A stretch of 64,000 nucleotides of DNA from Microbacterium sp. (lineage in GTDB: Bacteria; Actinomycetota; Actinomycetes; Actinomycetales; Microbacteriaceae): contig JAPSKH010000004.1 in NCBI GenBank assembly GCA_031177765.1, positions 26,477-90,476 on the forward strand, read 5' to 3'. Shown here piece by piece: positions 12,524 to 22,049 of the stretch; position 1 is the stretch's first letter, and each line of letters begins with the position of its first letter. The notes beneath the pieces are model-generated. The model made no database searches and was not told the origin of the DNA. It saw only the letters and a program-made list of their open reading frames with translations. Made by a program: the position numbers and the translations under genes.

Positions 12524-13912
12524 TCAGAACAGCGAGCCGACGGCGAAGACGATCAGCACGAGACCGAACGCCAGCACCGACTCGATGGTCTGCTGCACGG
12601 TCCACGTCTTCAGCGTCGTCTTGACGTCCATGCCCATGAGCCGGCCGACGAGCCAGAAGCCGGAGTCGTTGACGTGACCGGCGAACACCGAGCCCGCGGC
12701 GGTGGCGAGCGTGATCGCCGCGACCTGCACCGGGTTGAAGTCGCCGGCGATGACGGCGGGCGCCGCGAGACCGGCGGCGGTCACGAGGGCGACCGTGGCG
12801 GAGCCCTGCGCGAGGCGGATGACGACCGCGATGATGTACGCCGCCACGATGACCGGCAGTCCCATCGCGCCGAGGGTGTCGGCGAGGGCGTCGCCGATGC
12901 CCGAGGCGCGCAGGACCGCACCGAACATGCCGCCGGCGCCGGTGATGAGGATGACCGAGGCCACGGGGCCCAGCGCCGAGTCGACGAGCTTCTCCAGCGC
13001 CGTGCCGTTCTCGCCCCGGCGGGTGCCGAGGACGAACATCGCCACGAGCACGGTGATCAGGAGGGCCACCGGCGAGTTGCCCAGCAGCACGAGCAGCTGC
13101 ACCCAGAGCGCGTCGGCCGACACCGCGCCGATCGTCGAGAGGGTCGTCAGCCCGGTGTTGAGGAAGATGAGGAACATCGGCAGGAGCAGCAGCAGGATGA
13201 CCGTGCGCGGCTTCGGCGGGTTGACCGGCTGGTCCTCGTCGATCTCGCCGAAGAGGGTGGGCACCGGAAGGGGCAGACGCGCGGCGATGAACCTGCCCCA
13301 CAGGTAGCCGGAGACGTACCAGACGGGGAAGGCGATCAGCAGGCCCACCAGCAGCACGATGCCGAGGTTCGCGCCGTACAGCTCGGTCGCCGTGACGGGA
13401 CCCGGGTGCGGCGGCAGGAACACGTGCATCACCGAGAAGGCGGCGGCGGCCGGGATGCCGAAGAGAAGCACGTTCCCCTTGGACACGCGACGGGCCACGG
13501 CGAAGACGATGGGCAGCATCATGACCAGGCCCGCGTCGAAGAACATCGGGAAGCCGAGGATCAGCGAGGCGATGCCGAGGGCGAACGGCGCGCGCTTCTC
13601 GCCGAAGATGTCGACGAACTTGTCCGCCAGCGCCTTCGCGCCGCCGGAGTGCTCGATCAGTCGGCCCAGCATGGCCCCGAGCGCCACCAGCAGCGCGACG
13701 GTGCCCAGGGTGGCGCCCAGTCCATCCGTCAGGGTCTTGGCGATCACCCCCACCGGGATCTGCGCGGCGATCGCCGTCAGCAGCGACACGATGATCAGCG
13801 TCAGGAAGGCGTGGACCTTGAAGACGATGATCAGCAGCAGGATGAGTGCGATCGCTCCTGCTGCGATGAGCAGAAGCGGTGCGGTCCCCAGGGTCTGGGT
13901 CCAATCTTCCAT
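12524..13912 (-). CDS. gntT: Gluconate:H+ symporter, GntP family
   Basis: Multi-TM protein with GntP signatures (HVFLPPHPGPVTATELYGANLGIVLLVGL, ITGAGGMFGAVLRASGIG, HVNDSGFWLVGR). Confidence 0.9.
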   Translation of the reverse strand: MEDWTQTLGTAPLLLIAAGAIALILLLIIVFKVHAFLTLIIVSLLTAIAAQIPVGVIAKTLTDGLGATLGTVALLVALGAMLGRLIEHSGGAKALADKFVDIFGEKRAPFALGIASLILGFPMFFDAGLVMMLPIVFAVARRVSKGNVLLFGIPAAAAFSVMHVFLPPHPGPVTATELYGANLGIVLLVGLLIAFPVWYVSGYLWGRFIAARLPLPVPTLFGEIDEDQPVNPPKPRTVILLLLLPMFLIFLNTGLTTLSTIGAVSADALWVQLLVLLGNSPVALLITVLVAMFVLGTRRGENGTALEKLVDSALGPVASVILITGAGGMFGAVLRASGIGDALADTLGAMGLPVIVAAYIIAVVIRLAQGSATVALVTAAGLAAPAVIAGDFNPVQVAAITLATAAGSVFAGHVNDSGFWLVGRLMGMDVKTTLKTWTVQQTIESVLAFGLVLIVFAVGSLF

Positions 13913-14025
13913 CGGCGTTTCTCCATTGACGTTCCGGAGCGCACCGGCGTTCTCGCCGGTGCTCCGCGTGTACTATGCGAGCGGCTCGGCGGGTCTCCCC
14001 GCGCGGGCCATAGCGATCTAAGCAC

Positions 14026-14040
14026 AAAGATCGTATCTTT
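14026..14040. promoter_or_regulatory. Candidate FadR/GntR-regulator operator (palindrome AAAGATCGTATCTTT)
   Basis: Perfect 6-bp inverted repeat AAAGAT-cgt-ATCTTT in an AT-rich patch between divergent gntT and the regulator gene; related sequence at 17197-17212. Confidence 0.55.
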
Positions 14041-14074
14041 ACTAACAGAACATCGTATTTGTCAGGAGTGGGCC

Positions 14075-14770
14075 GTGGCACAGGCATCGCACGACTCGGT
14101 GCTGGACGATCTCGGCGTCCGGATCGCCTCCGGCGCGCTCGCGCCGGGCACCGTGCTGACGCTCGCGGGGCTCGAGACGGACTATCGCGTCTCGCGGACC
14201 GTGATCCGCGAGGCCGTCCGGGTGCTCGAGGCGATGGGGATGCTGGCATCCCGGCGCCGGGTGGGCGTGACGGTGCAGCCGATGACGTCGTGGAGCGCGC
14301 TGGACACGCGTCTGATCGGCTGGCAGCTGGCGGGTCCTCGCCGCGCACAGCAGCTCGTGGTGGTGACCGAGCTGCGTGCCGCGATCGAGCCGGTCGCCGC
14401 CCGGCTCAGCGCCGTGCGCGCGAGCGACGTGCAGAGGGCCGAGATCATGCGGCTCGCGACGCTCCTCGAGCAGCTGGGACACGACGGCCGTGGCGACTCC
14501 GAGGAGTACCTCGCCGCCGACATCGCGTTCCACGACCTGATCCTGGACGCGAGCGGCAACCTGATGCTGGCGGCGACGAAGCAGGCGATCGCCGCGGTCA
14601 TCGCCGGCCGGTCCCGCGTCGGTCTCACCCCGCCCGTCCCCGACAGCGAGGCGCTGCACAATCACGTGCAGACCGCCGCGGCGATCGCCCGCGGCGACGC
14701 GCAGGCCGCGGAGCATCACACGCGGCGCTACGTCGACGCGGTGCTGGCCGAGGTCAGGCAGTCGCCCTGA
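14075..14770 (+). CDS. FadR/GntR-family transcriptional regulator
   Basis: wHTH (LETDYRVSRTVIREAVRVLEAMGMLASRRRVGVTV) plus FCD-type domain (AADIAFHDLILDASGNLML). Confidence 0.88.
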   Translation: MAQASHDSVLDDLGVRIASGALAPGTVLTLAGLETDYRVSRTVIREAVRVLEAMGMLASRRRVGVTVQPMTSWSALDTRLIGWQLAGPRRAQQLVVVTELRAAIEPVAARLSAVRASDVQRAEIMRLATLLEQLGHDGRGDSEEYLAADIAFHDLILDASGNLMLAATKQAIAAVIAGRSRVGLTPPVPDSEALHNHVQTAAAIARGDAQAAEHHTRRYVDAVLAEVRQSP

Positions 14771-15713
14771 CGGCGTTCGCCGACACGCCGCCGCCGAGCA
14801 CCGTGAGCAGGTCCGCGATGGACTGCGCGGCGACACGGGCGACGGCCTCGGAGGTGTGCGCACCGCTGTGCGGCGTGGAGACCACGTGGGGATGCCCCAC
14901 CAGCGGCGACGCCGACGGCGGCTCGGTCTCGTAGGCGTCGAGCGCGACGCCGAAGAGCCGGCCCTCGTCCAGCGCGCGACGCGCGGCGTCCTCGTCGATC
15001 AGGCCTCCGCGCGCGGTGTTGACGACGATGGCGCGGTCGGGCAGGAGATCCAGACGTCGCTCGTCGATGAGGTGGCGCGTCTGCGGGGTCAGCGGAACGT
15101 GCAGACTCACCACGTCGCTGCGCCGGCACAGGTCGTCCAGCTCGCACCGCTCCACGCCGGCCGCCTCGAACGCGTCGTCCGGCAGCATCGGATCGTACGC
15201 GACGACCGCCATGCCGATGCCTCGCGCGCGCTCGGCGACGAGCCGGCCGATGGCGCCGAATCCGACGACCCCCATCACGCCGCCGGTGAGCTCCCGGCCC
15301 TCGCGCCGGGGCCACTCCCCCGCTCGCACCCCGGCGTCCAGCAGCGGGATGCCGCGTGCCACGGCGAATGCCAGACCGATGGCAAGCTCCGCCACCGCGA
15401 GGGCGTTCGCCCCCGGCGCGCGGGTCACCACGATGCCGCGCTCGGCCGCCACGGCGAGGTCCACGTTGTCGACGCCGACCCCGTAGCGGGCCACGACGCG
15501 CAGCGTGTCGGCGGCGCGCAGCGCCCGCGCACCGAAGTCGTCCACGCCGGCGAGCACGCCGTCGACGCCGGGGAGGACTGCGATCAGCTCATCCTCGGTC
15601 ATGGGCCGGCCGAACGGGTTGAACACGACCTCGTCGACCGCTTCCCGCAGCGCGTCGAGCACCGGCGCGTCGGGGTTGCGGCACAGGGAGGTGGGCGTGA
15701 CGAGCACCTTCAT
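14754..15713 (-). CDS. D-isomer-specific 2-hydroxyacid dehydrogenase (phosphoglycerate dehydrogenase-like)
   Basis: VVGFGAIGRLVAERARGIGM Rossmann motif, LHVPLTPQTRHLI, NTARGGLIDEDA, DAYETEPP. Confidence 0.87.
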   Translation of the reverse strand: MKVLVTPTSLCRNPDAPVLDALREAVDEVVFNPFGRPMTEDELIAVLPGVDGVLAGVDDFGARALRAADTLRVVARYGVGVDNVDLAVAAERGIVVTRAPGANALAVAELAIGLAFAVARGIPLLDAGVRAGEWPRREGRELTGGVMGVVGFGAIGRLVAERARGIGMAVVAYDPMLPDDAFEAAGVERCELDDLCRRSDVVSLHVPLTPQTRHLIDERRLDLLPDRAIVVNTARGGLIDEDAARRALDEGRLFGVALDAYETEPPSASPLVGHPHVVSTPHSGAHTSEAVARVAAQSIADLLTVLGGGVSANAVRATA

Positions 15714-17149
15714 CGGGCGGCCTCCGTTCCGGGGCGTGTCTGCGAGTAGTGGTCGAGATACCGGGCGAACCCGGCGTCGTACTGCTCCCGGCGCTCGAGG
15801 CGGGGCTGGATGCGGCGCGGCCGGCGGCCGTCGAACGCGGGGTGCTGCGCGGGCAGACCCGCGGCGATGAGGCCCATGCGGACGGCGCCGGTCACCGAGC
15901 TGTGCTGCAGCGGCGACACCTCCATCTCCTGACCGAACACGTCGGCCGTCAGCTGGGTCCAGAAAGGCGAGGACAGGACGCCTCCGGAGAGGATGATGCG
16001 CCGGGGCATCCCGTTGAGGGCGGTCAGCTCCTTGAAGCAGTGGTACAGCGAGAAGACGATGCCCTCGAGCACCGCCTGGTACATGTCGGCACGGCCGTGG
16101 TGGGGCTGAAGCTCGACCAGACCACCACGTCGCTGGTCCTGCCAGCCCGGGCTGCGCTCGCCGAAGAGGAACGGCAGGAAGACGGGAAGGTCGTCCCGGT
16201 CCGCCGACAGCAGCGGCTCGATCTCGGAGTAGTCCGTGCTCAGTCCGAACAGGCGCTCGCGCGCCCAGTCGACGCAGTTGCCGCACCCGGAAGTGGCTGC
16301 GCCGCTCAGCGCTCCCAGCGGCGACCGGTACGACCAGGTGCTGAGAGCGGGCGAGAACGCGGGATGGCGCGTCGCGACCCGGAGGGCCCCGCTCGTGCCC
16401 ATCGAGAAGGTCATGTCGCCCGGCTCGGTGGCGAGGTCCCCGACCTGGCTGAGCCCGCCGTCCGGGCCGGGCATCAGCACGGGGATGCCCGCCTTCAGAC
16501 CGAGCAGGACGGCGGCCTCGGGTGACAGCGGCGCCGTCGCGGTGCTCTCGCGCAGCTCCGGCAGCCCGAGCTCGGTCAGTCCCAGGCGGGCACGGACGTC
16601 GGCATCCCACGTGAGCGTGTCAGCGGCGAGCAGTCCCGTGCCCGAAGCCAGGGACGGGGTGGTCGCGACCTCGCCGGTCAGTCGCGCGAAGTTGAGGGAC
16701 GGCTGGTCCATCGCGGTCAGCCCGTCCAGGGACAGGCCCTGCTCCTTGAGGTACATGGCCTTGAACGCCGGGTAGATCGCGTTGACCATGCACCCCGTGC
16801 GCTCATAGAACCACCACGTGAACTCGTGATCCGTCCGCTCGCGCGCCGAGAGGTCCTGGGCGCTCGTGTCCGGCCACTCGCGCACCGGCGTGGCCGCCCG
16901 CAGGTCGCGGTCCATCAGCGTCAAGCCATGCCAGGTGCCGCTGAGGACGATCATGTCCACCGGCTGCCCGGCCGCGCTCTCGCGGCCGAGGGCCATCGTC
17001 TGCGTGTAGATCGCGTCGGGGTCGCGCACCGACGAGTCGGGCCCGGGCACCTCGAACCGTCGGCTCCGCACGGCCACGCTTCCGCTGTCGGTGTCGAACA
17101 GCAGCGTCTTGGCCGATGTCGTGCTGGATTCCAGGGCGAGAATGATCAT
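15710..17149 (-). CDS. gntK: FGGY-family carbohydrate kinase, likely gluconokinase
   Basis: MIILALESSTTSAKTLLFDT, MGTSGALRVATRHP, ILSGGVLSSPFWTQLTADVFG; 4-nt ATGA overlap with the downstream dehydrogenase; gluconate cluster context. Confidence 0.85.
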   Translation of the reverse strand: MIILALESSTTSAKTLLFDTDSGSVAVRSRRFEVPGPDSSVRDPDAIYTQTMALGRESAAGQPVDMIVLSGTWHGLTLMDRDLRAATPVREWPDTSAQDLSARERTDHEFTWWFYERTGCMVNAIYPAFKAMYLKEQGLSLDGLTAMDQPSLNFARLTGEVATTPSLASGTGLLAADTLTWDADVRARLGLTELGLPELRESTATAPLSPEAAVLLGLKAGIPVLMPGPDGGLSQVGDLATEPGDMTFSMGTSGALRVATRHPAFSPALSTWSYRSPLGALSGAATSGCGNCVDWARERLFGLSTDYSEIEPLLSADRDDLPVFLPFLFGERSPGWQDQRRGGLVELQPHHGRADMYQAVLEGIVFSLYHCFKELTALNGMPRRIILSGGVLSSPFWTQLTADVFGQEMEVSPLQHSSVTGAVRMGLIAAGLPAQHPAFDGRRPRRIQPRLERREQYDAGFARYLDHYSQTRPGTEAAR

Positions 17150-17196
17150 GTCGGTGTCCGTCGTCGGTGGTTCACAGACCGTGGAGCCTGCGCTCC

Positions 17197-17212
17197 AAAT
17201 GATATGATCTTT
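17197..17212. promoter_or_regulatory. Candidate operator related to 14026-14040
   Basis: Reverse complement AAAGATCATATCATTT shares AAAGATCRTATC with AAAGATCGTATCTTT; lies between divergent gluconokinase and eda. Confidence 0.45.
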
Positions 17213-17242
17213 TCCCTCAGCGTCCCACCCCCGAAGGCGGAT

Positions 17243-17917
17243 ATGAGCATTCTCGAGCGCATCTCACTGGCCGCGATCGTTCCGGTCGTCGTCGCGGACT
17301 CGGCACAGGAGGGAGCGGCCATCGCCGACGCCCTCGCATCGGGCGGCCTGCCCGTCGCCGAGGTGACCTTCCGCACCCCCGCCGCTCGCGCCGCCATCGC
17401 CCGCATCGCCGAGCGCGGCGACATCCTGCTGGGCGCCGGGACTGTCACCACGTCGAAGCAGGTGGACGATGCGGTGGCCGCCGGCGCGCAGTACATCGTG
17501 TCGCCGGGGACCTCGCGCGCCGTGATCGAGCGCGCCCTCGAGCACGGCGTGCCCGTGCTCCCGGGTGCCGTCACCGCGTCCGAGATCCAGACGGTGCTGG
17601 AGCTGGGGCTGTCGACCGTCAAGTTCTTCCCGGCGCAGACCTCCGGCGGCGCTGCCGCCATCCGCGCGCTCGCCGCGCCGTTCGGCGATGTGACGTTCCT
17701 CCCGACCGGCGGCGTCGGACCGGCCAACCTCGCCGACTACCTCGCGATCCCCCAGGTGGTCGCCGTCGGCGGCTCGTGGATGCTGCCGGCGTCGGCGATC
17801 GCGCGCGGCGCGTGGTCGGAGGTCACGGCTGCCACCGGCGAGGCGGTCGCCCTCGCTGCGCGCCTGCGGCCCCGCTCGGCGGGCGCCGACACCGCGGCGG
17901 CGCGCGTCGCCCGCTGA
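17243..17917 (+). CDS. eda: Bifunctional 4-hydroxy-2-oxoglutarate/2-dehydro-3-deoxy-phosphogluconate aldolase
   Basis: VVVADSAQEGAAIADALASGGLPVAEVTFRTPAA, GAGTVTT, KFFPAQTSGGAAAIRAL, PTGGV. Confidence 0.92.
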   Translation: MSILERISLAAIVPVVVADSAQEGAAIADALASGGLPVAEVTFRTPAARAAIARIAERGDILLGAGTVTTSKQVDDAVAAGAQYIVSPGTSRAVIERALEHGVPVLPGAVTASEIQTVLELGLSTVKFFPAQTSGGAAAIRALAAPFGDVTFLPTGGVGPANLADYLAIPQVVAVGGSWMLPASAIARGAWSEVTAATGEAVALAARLRPRSAGADTAAARVAR

Positions 17918-17985
17918 CGCGCGACGTAACACCCGAACGCCAGACTCTAGGCTGAGAACGACCCCCGACGAATCCAGGAGAGCGT

Positions 17986-19593
17986 GTGTCCTCGAACGAT
18001 CTTTCGCTGCACGGCGATCAGGCCCGAACGAACATCTCGACCGATCAGGACCAGGCGCCTGACGAAGCGGCGATCGCTCACGAGGGGGCCCCGGCACCGG
18101 AGGACGTGGCTCGTCCCACGCCCGAGCCGCAGGGACCGGCTGCCCCGGTGACGGCGACGGCGAACATCGGCGTGGTCGGCCTGGCCGTGATGGGCTCCAA
18201 CCTCGCCCGCAACCTCGCCAGCCGTGAGGGCAACACCGTGGCGATCTTCAACCGCAGCCGCGTCAAGACCGACGCCGTGCTCGCCGAGCACCCCGAGGCG
18301 GAGTTCGTGCCGGCATACTCGTACGAGGAGTTCGCCGCGTCGCTGCAGAAGCCGCGCACCGCCGTGATCATGGTCAAGGCGGGACCGGCGACGGATGCGG
18401 TCATCGATGCGCTGGTGCAGGTCTTCGAGCCGGGCGACATCATCGTCGACGGCGGCAACGCCCTGTTCAGCGACACCATCCGGCGCGAGAAGGCGGTCCG
18501 CGAGACCGGCATCAACTTCGTCGGCATGGGCGTCTCCGGCGGCGAGGAGGGCGCCCTCCTCGGGCCGTCGCTCATGCCCGGCGGCTCGGACGAGTCCTGG
18601 ATCACCCTCGGGCCGATCCTGAAGTCCATCGCGGCAGTCGCCGAGGGCGAGCCGTGCGTGACGCACGTCGGCCACGACGGCGCCGGGCACTTCGTGAAGA
18701 TGGTGCACAACGGCATCGAGTACGCCGACATGCAGCTGATCGCCGAGGCGTACGACCTCATCCGCCGCGGCACCGGCAAGAGCCCGGCCGAGATCGCCGA
18801 GGTGTTCGCCGAGTGGAACCGCGGCGAGCTGGAGTCGTACCTCATCGAGATCACGGCCGAGGTGCTGCGCCAGACCGACGCCGCCACCGGCCGGCCGCTC
18901 GTGGACGTCATCGTCGACCAGGCCGGCGCCAAGGGCACCGGCGCGTGGACGGTGCAGACCGCGCTGTCGCTGGGCGTCCCGGTGTCCGGCATCGCCGAGG
19001 CCACCTTCGCCCGGTCGCTGTCGTCGCACCCCGAGCAGCGCGCGGTCTCCCGCGGCCTGCCCGGCCCGGTGGAGGCGCTGCAGGTCGAGGATGTCGACGC
19101 GTTCATCGAGGACGTGCGCCTGGCGCTGTACGCGTCGAAGATCGTCGCCTACAGCCAGGGCTTCGACGAGATCCGCGCCGGCGCGGCCGAGTACGGCTGG
19201 AACATCGACCTCGGCCAGGTCGCGAAGATCTGGCGCGGCGGGTGCATCATCCGCGCGCAGTTCCTCAACCGCATCACCGACGCGTACGCGCAGACGCCCG
19301 ACCTGCCCGTGCTGCTGACCGCGCCCTACTTCGTCGACGCCCTCGGCCGCGCCCAGGACGCCTGGCGCCGGATCGTCTCGACGGCCGCGACCGCCGGCAT
19401 CCCGGCACCGGCGTTCTCCTCCTCGCTGGCCTACTACGACGGCCTCCGCGCCGAGCGGCTCCCCGCCGCCCTCATCCAGGGTCAGCGCGACTTCTTCGGC
19501 GCCCACACCTACCGCCGCATCGACAAGGACGGCACCTTCCACACGCTGTGGTCCGGCGACCGCACCGAGGTCGAGGCCGAAGACACCCACTGA
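17986..19593 (+). CDS. gnd: 6-phosphogluconate dehydrogenase, decarboxylating, with ~50-aa N-terminal extension
   Basis: IGVVGLAVMGSNLARNLA, GMGVSGGEEGALLGPSLMPGG, KMVHNGIEYADMQLI; AGGAG precedes GTG 17986. Confidence 0.95.
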   Translation: MSSNDLSLHGDQARTNISTDQDQAPDEAAIAHEGAPAPEDVARPTPEPQGPAAPVTATANIGVVGLAVMGSNLARNLASREGNTVAIFNRSRVKTDAVLAEHPEAEFVPAYSYEEFAASLQKPRTAVIMVKAGPATDAVIDALVQVFEPGDIIVDGGNALFSDTIRREKAVRETGINFVGMGVSGGEEGALLGPSLMPGGSDESWITLGPILKSIAAVAEGEPCVTHVGHDGAGHFVKMVHNGIEYADMQLIAEAYDLIRRGTGKSPAEIAEVFAEWNRGELESYLIEITAEVLRQTDAATGRPLVDVIVDQAGAKGTGAWTVQTALSLGVPVSGIAEATFARSLSSHPEQRAVSRGLPGPVEALQVEDVDAFIEDVRLALYASKIVAYSQGFDEIRAGAAEYGWNIDLGQVAKIWRGGCIIRAQFLNRITDAYAQTPDLPVLLTAPYFVDALGRAQDAWRRIVSTAATAGIPAPAFSSSLAYYDGLRAERLPAALIQGQRDFFGAHTYRRIDKDGTFHTLWSGDRTEVEAEDTH

Positions 19594-19624
19594 CGGGACG
19601 GCGCGCGACGCCGACCCGCATGCG

Positions 19625-19659
19625 CGGAGGGCGGGCTCCCCGGGGGAGCCCGCCCTCCG
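19625..19659. terminator. Bidirectional terminator-like hairpin between convergent genes
   Basis: Perfect 16-bp stem CGGAGGGCGGGCTCCC / GGGAGCCCGCCCTCCG with a 3-nt loop between gnd and a convergent oxidoreductase. Confidence 0.6.
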
Positions 19660-19664
19660 TCGTG

Positions 19665-20990
19665 TCAGGCGGGCACGACGTTGTGGTTCCGGCAGAAGAG
19701 GTTCGCCGGATCCCACTCCCGCTTGACCGCCGCCAGCCGCGCCATCGTCTCGGGCGGGTACATGCGCTGGACCCACGAGCGATCCGTCGACGTGGTGAAG
19801 TTGCCGTACACGCCCGCGCCGCGGGCCTCGATGGCGTCCCACGCAGCCAGGATGTCGGCGCGCCGGGCGTCGTCGAGCATGCCGGGGATGTCGAACGCAC
19901 CTGCCATCGCGAACCACGTCGCGTCGCGCGCGGGGAAGGGCGTGGCGTCCTGGGCGACGTCACCGAACGCGCCGCCCAGCGAGCGCAGGAAGAGCACCGA
20001 GGCCGGGTTCTGCTCGTGGAAGGACACCAGCGCGTCGATCGTGCCCTCATCGAGGTCGTGAAGCAGCGTGTTCCCGCCCACGAACCCCGGCATCGGCTGC
20101 TCGGGATCGAACTCCGGCACCTCGAGCAGGACGTCCGGATAGCTCTTGACCCCCAGTTCCCGCACGCTGATGCCGGGGGCATCCAGCAGCGGCGCCAGGG
20201 CGGTGCGCGCGGCCTGCTCGTCTGTTCCGATCCACACCGCGGTGAGGGATGCGCCGGCGGGCGCACTGGGGTCCATGGCTGGCACGTCCATGTAGGTGAC
20301 GGTCAGCTCGCGCGGGGCGGCGGCGAGGACGTCGCGCACCATCCGCAGCGCGGTCCGCACGTCGCCGTCGATGCCGAGCGTCGCGAACACGACCCCGTCG
20401 AGGGGGTGTGCCTCGAAGTCGAAGCGCGTGACGACCCCGAAGTTGCCGCCGCCGCCGCGCAGCGCCCACAGCAGGTCGGGATGCGAGGACTCGGACACCT
20501 CCACCACCTCGCCGCGCGCGGTGACCACCTGCGCGCCGACGAGCTGGTCGGCTGCCAGTCCCCATGCGCGCACCATCCAGCCGATGCCCCCGCCCAGGGT
20601 GAGGCCCCCGACGCCGACCGACGCGGTGTCGCCGGAGCTGATGCCCAGGCCGTGCCGGGCGAGGGTGCGCGCCACGTCGCCCCAGTGCGCGCCGCCGCCG
20701 ACGCGCACCCGCGTGCCGTCGACGGTCACGTCGGCGAGGGCCGAGATGTCGATGGTGAGGCCGCCGGGAAGGGTGCCCCAGGCGCTGTGACCGCCGCTGC
20801 GAACCAGGATCTCCAGCCGCTCGGCCGCGGCGTAGCGGAGGGCGCCACGGACGTCGTCGACCGAGGAGACGCGGATCACGGCGGCGGGCTCGCCGATGCC
20901 GGAGTGGAAGCGGCGGGCGGCGTCCCAGTCGGGATCGCCGGGACGGATGACGGTACCGCCGGTGGCGGTGGAGAGCTCGTCGAGTGTCAT
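19665..20990 (-). CDS. FAD-binding oxidoreductase with BBE (berberine bridge-like) C-terminus
   Basis: RSGGHSAWGTLPGGLTIDIS (FAD_binding_4 style), GGGGNFGVVTRFDF; C-terminal WDPANLFCRNHNVVP. Confidence 0.88.
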   Translation of the reverse strand: MTLDELSTATGGTVIRPGDPDWDAARRFHSGIGEPAAVIRVSSVDDVRGALRYAAAERLEILVRSGGHSAWGTLPGGLTIDISALADVTVDGTRVRVGGGAHWGDVARTLARHGLGISSGDTASVGVGGLTLGGGIGWMVRAWGLAADQLVGAQVVTARGEVVEVSESSHPDLLWALRGGGGNFGVVTRFDFEAHPLDGVVFATLGIDGDVRTALRMVRDVLAAAPRELTVTYMDVPAMDPSAPAGASLTAVWIGTDEQAARTALAPLLDAPGISVRELGVKSYPDVLLEVPEFDPEQPMPGFVGGNTLLHDLDEGTIDALVSFHEQNPASVLFLRSLGGAFGDVAQDATPFPARDATWFAMAGAFDIPGMLDDARRADILAAWDAIEARGAGVYGNFTTSTDRSWVQRMYPPETMARLAAVKREWDPANLFCRNHNVVPA

Positions 20991-21056
20991 GCGCGTCACA
21001 CTAGCGACGGCGGCGGACAGACGACAGGGCCCAGACGTGCCCGTAGGCTCGTCGTC

Positions 21057-22046
21057 GTGACGAGCATCCTGTACATCGGCGGCACCGGCACGATCAGCGC
21101 GGCCTGCGTGCGCAGGTCCGTCGCCGTGGGACACGACGTCACCGTGCTCAATCGCGGCACCGGCCGGCGCCCGCTCCCCGATGGGGTGCGGCGGATCGAG
21201 GCCGATGTGCACGATCGCGACGCTGTGCGCGACGCGCTCGCGGATGCCGCGTTCGACGTCGTGGCGCAGTTCCTGGCGTTCACCCCCGATCAGGTCGCGG
21301 CGGATCTGGAGCTGTTCGAAGGCCGCACCGGGCAGTACGTCTTCATCAGCTCCGCCTCGGCCTATGAAAAGCCCCCGCGCCGGCTCCCCGTGACGGAGTC
21401 GACGCCGCTGCGCAACCCGTTCTGGCGCTACTCCCGCGACAAGATCGCGTGCGAGGACCTGCTGGTGGCGGCCCACCGCGAGCGCGGGCTCCCGGTGACG
21501 ATCATCCGCCCCTCCCACACGTACGACGAGCGGATGCTGCCCACGCTCGGCGGGTGGACCGACATCGCCCGCATGCGGGCGGGCAGGCCCGTCGTGATCC
21601 ACGGCGACGGCACGAGCCTGTGGACCATCACCCACAGCGACGACTTCGCGGTCGCCTTCACCGGGCTCGTGGCCAATCCCGCCGCGATCGGCGACGCCTT
21701 CACCATCACCGGCAGCCACGCGCCCACGTGGAACCAGATCTACGGGTGGCTCGCGGACGCGGCCGGCGTCGCGGCGCCGGAGTTCGTCCACGTCGCCTCG
21801 GAGACCATCGCCGCCTTGGCGCCGGACCTCGGGCCCACGCTCATCGGCGACAAGGCCCACTCGATGCTGTTCGATGTCTCGAAGGTGACCGCGCTCGTGC
21901 CCGACTTCCGCACGACCATCACCTTCGACGAGGGTGCACGGCGGATCCTCGCCCACTACGACGCCCACCCGGACCAGCAGCGCGTGGACGCGGACCGCGA
22001 TGCGCTGTTCGATCGCATCGCGGCCCACGCCCGCAGCGCCGGGTGA
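21057..22046 (+). CDS. NAD-dependent epimerase/dehydratase family protein
   Basis: ILYIGGTGTISAACVRRSVAVGHDVTVLNRG; atypical SDR; leaderless GTG after TAGGCT (21044-21049). Confidence 0.82.
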   Translation: MTSILYIGGTGTISAACVRRSVAVGHDVTVLNRGTGRRPLPDGVRRIEADVHDRDAVRDALADAAFDVVAQFLAFTPDQVAADLELFEGRTGQYVFISSASAYEKPPRRLPVTESTPLRNPFWRYSRDKIACEDLLVAAHRERGLPVTIIRPSHTYDERMLPTLGGWTDIARMRAGRPVVIHGDGTSLWTITHSDDFAVAFTGLVANPAAIGDAFTITGSHAPTWNQIYGWLADAAGVAAPEFVHVASETIAALAPDLGPTLIGDKAHSMLFDVSKVTALVPDFRTTITFDEGARRILAHYDAHPDQQRVDADRDALFDRIAAHARSAG

Positions 22047-22049
22047 CCA

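Noticed and set aside
18654-21056. N-terminal two thirds of the 18654..22046 ORF
   Set aside because: Out of frame with gnd and antisense to the FAD oxidoreductase; only 21057-22046 encodes a recognisable SDR-like protein.
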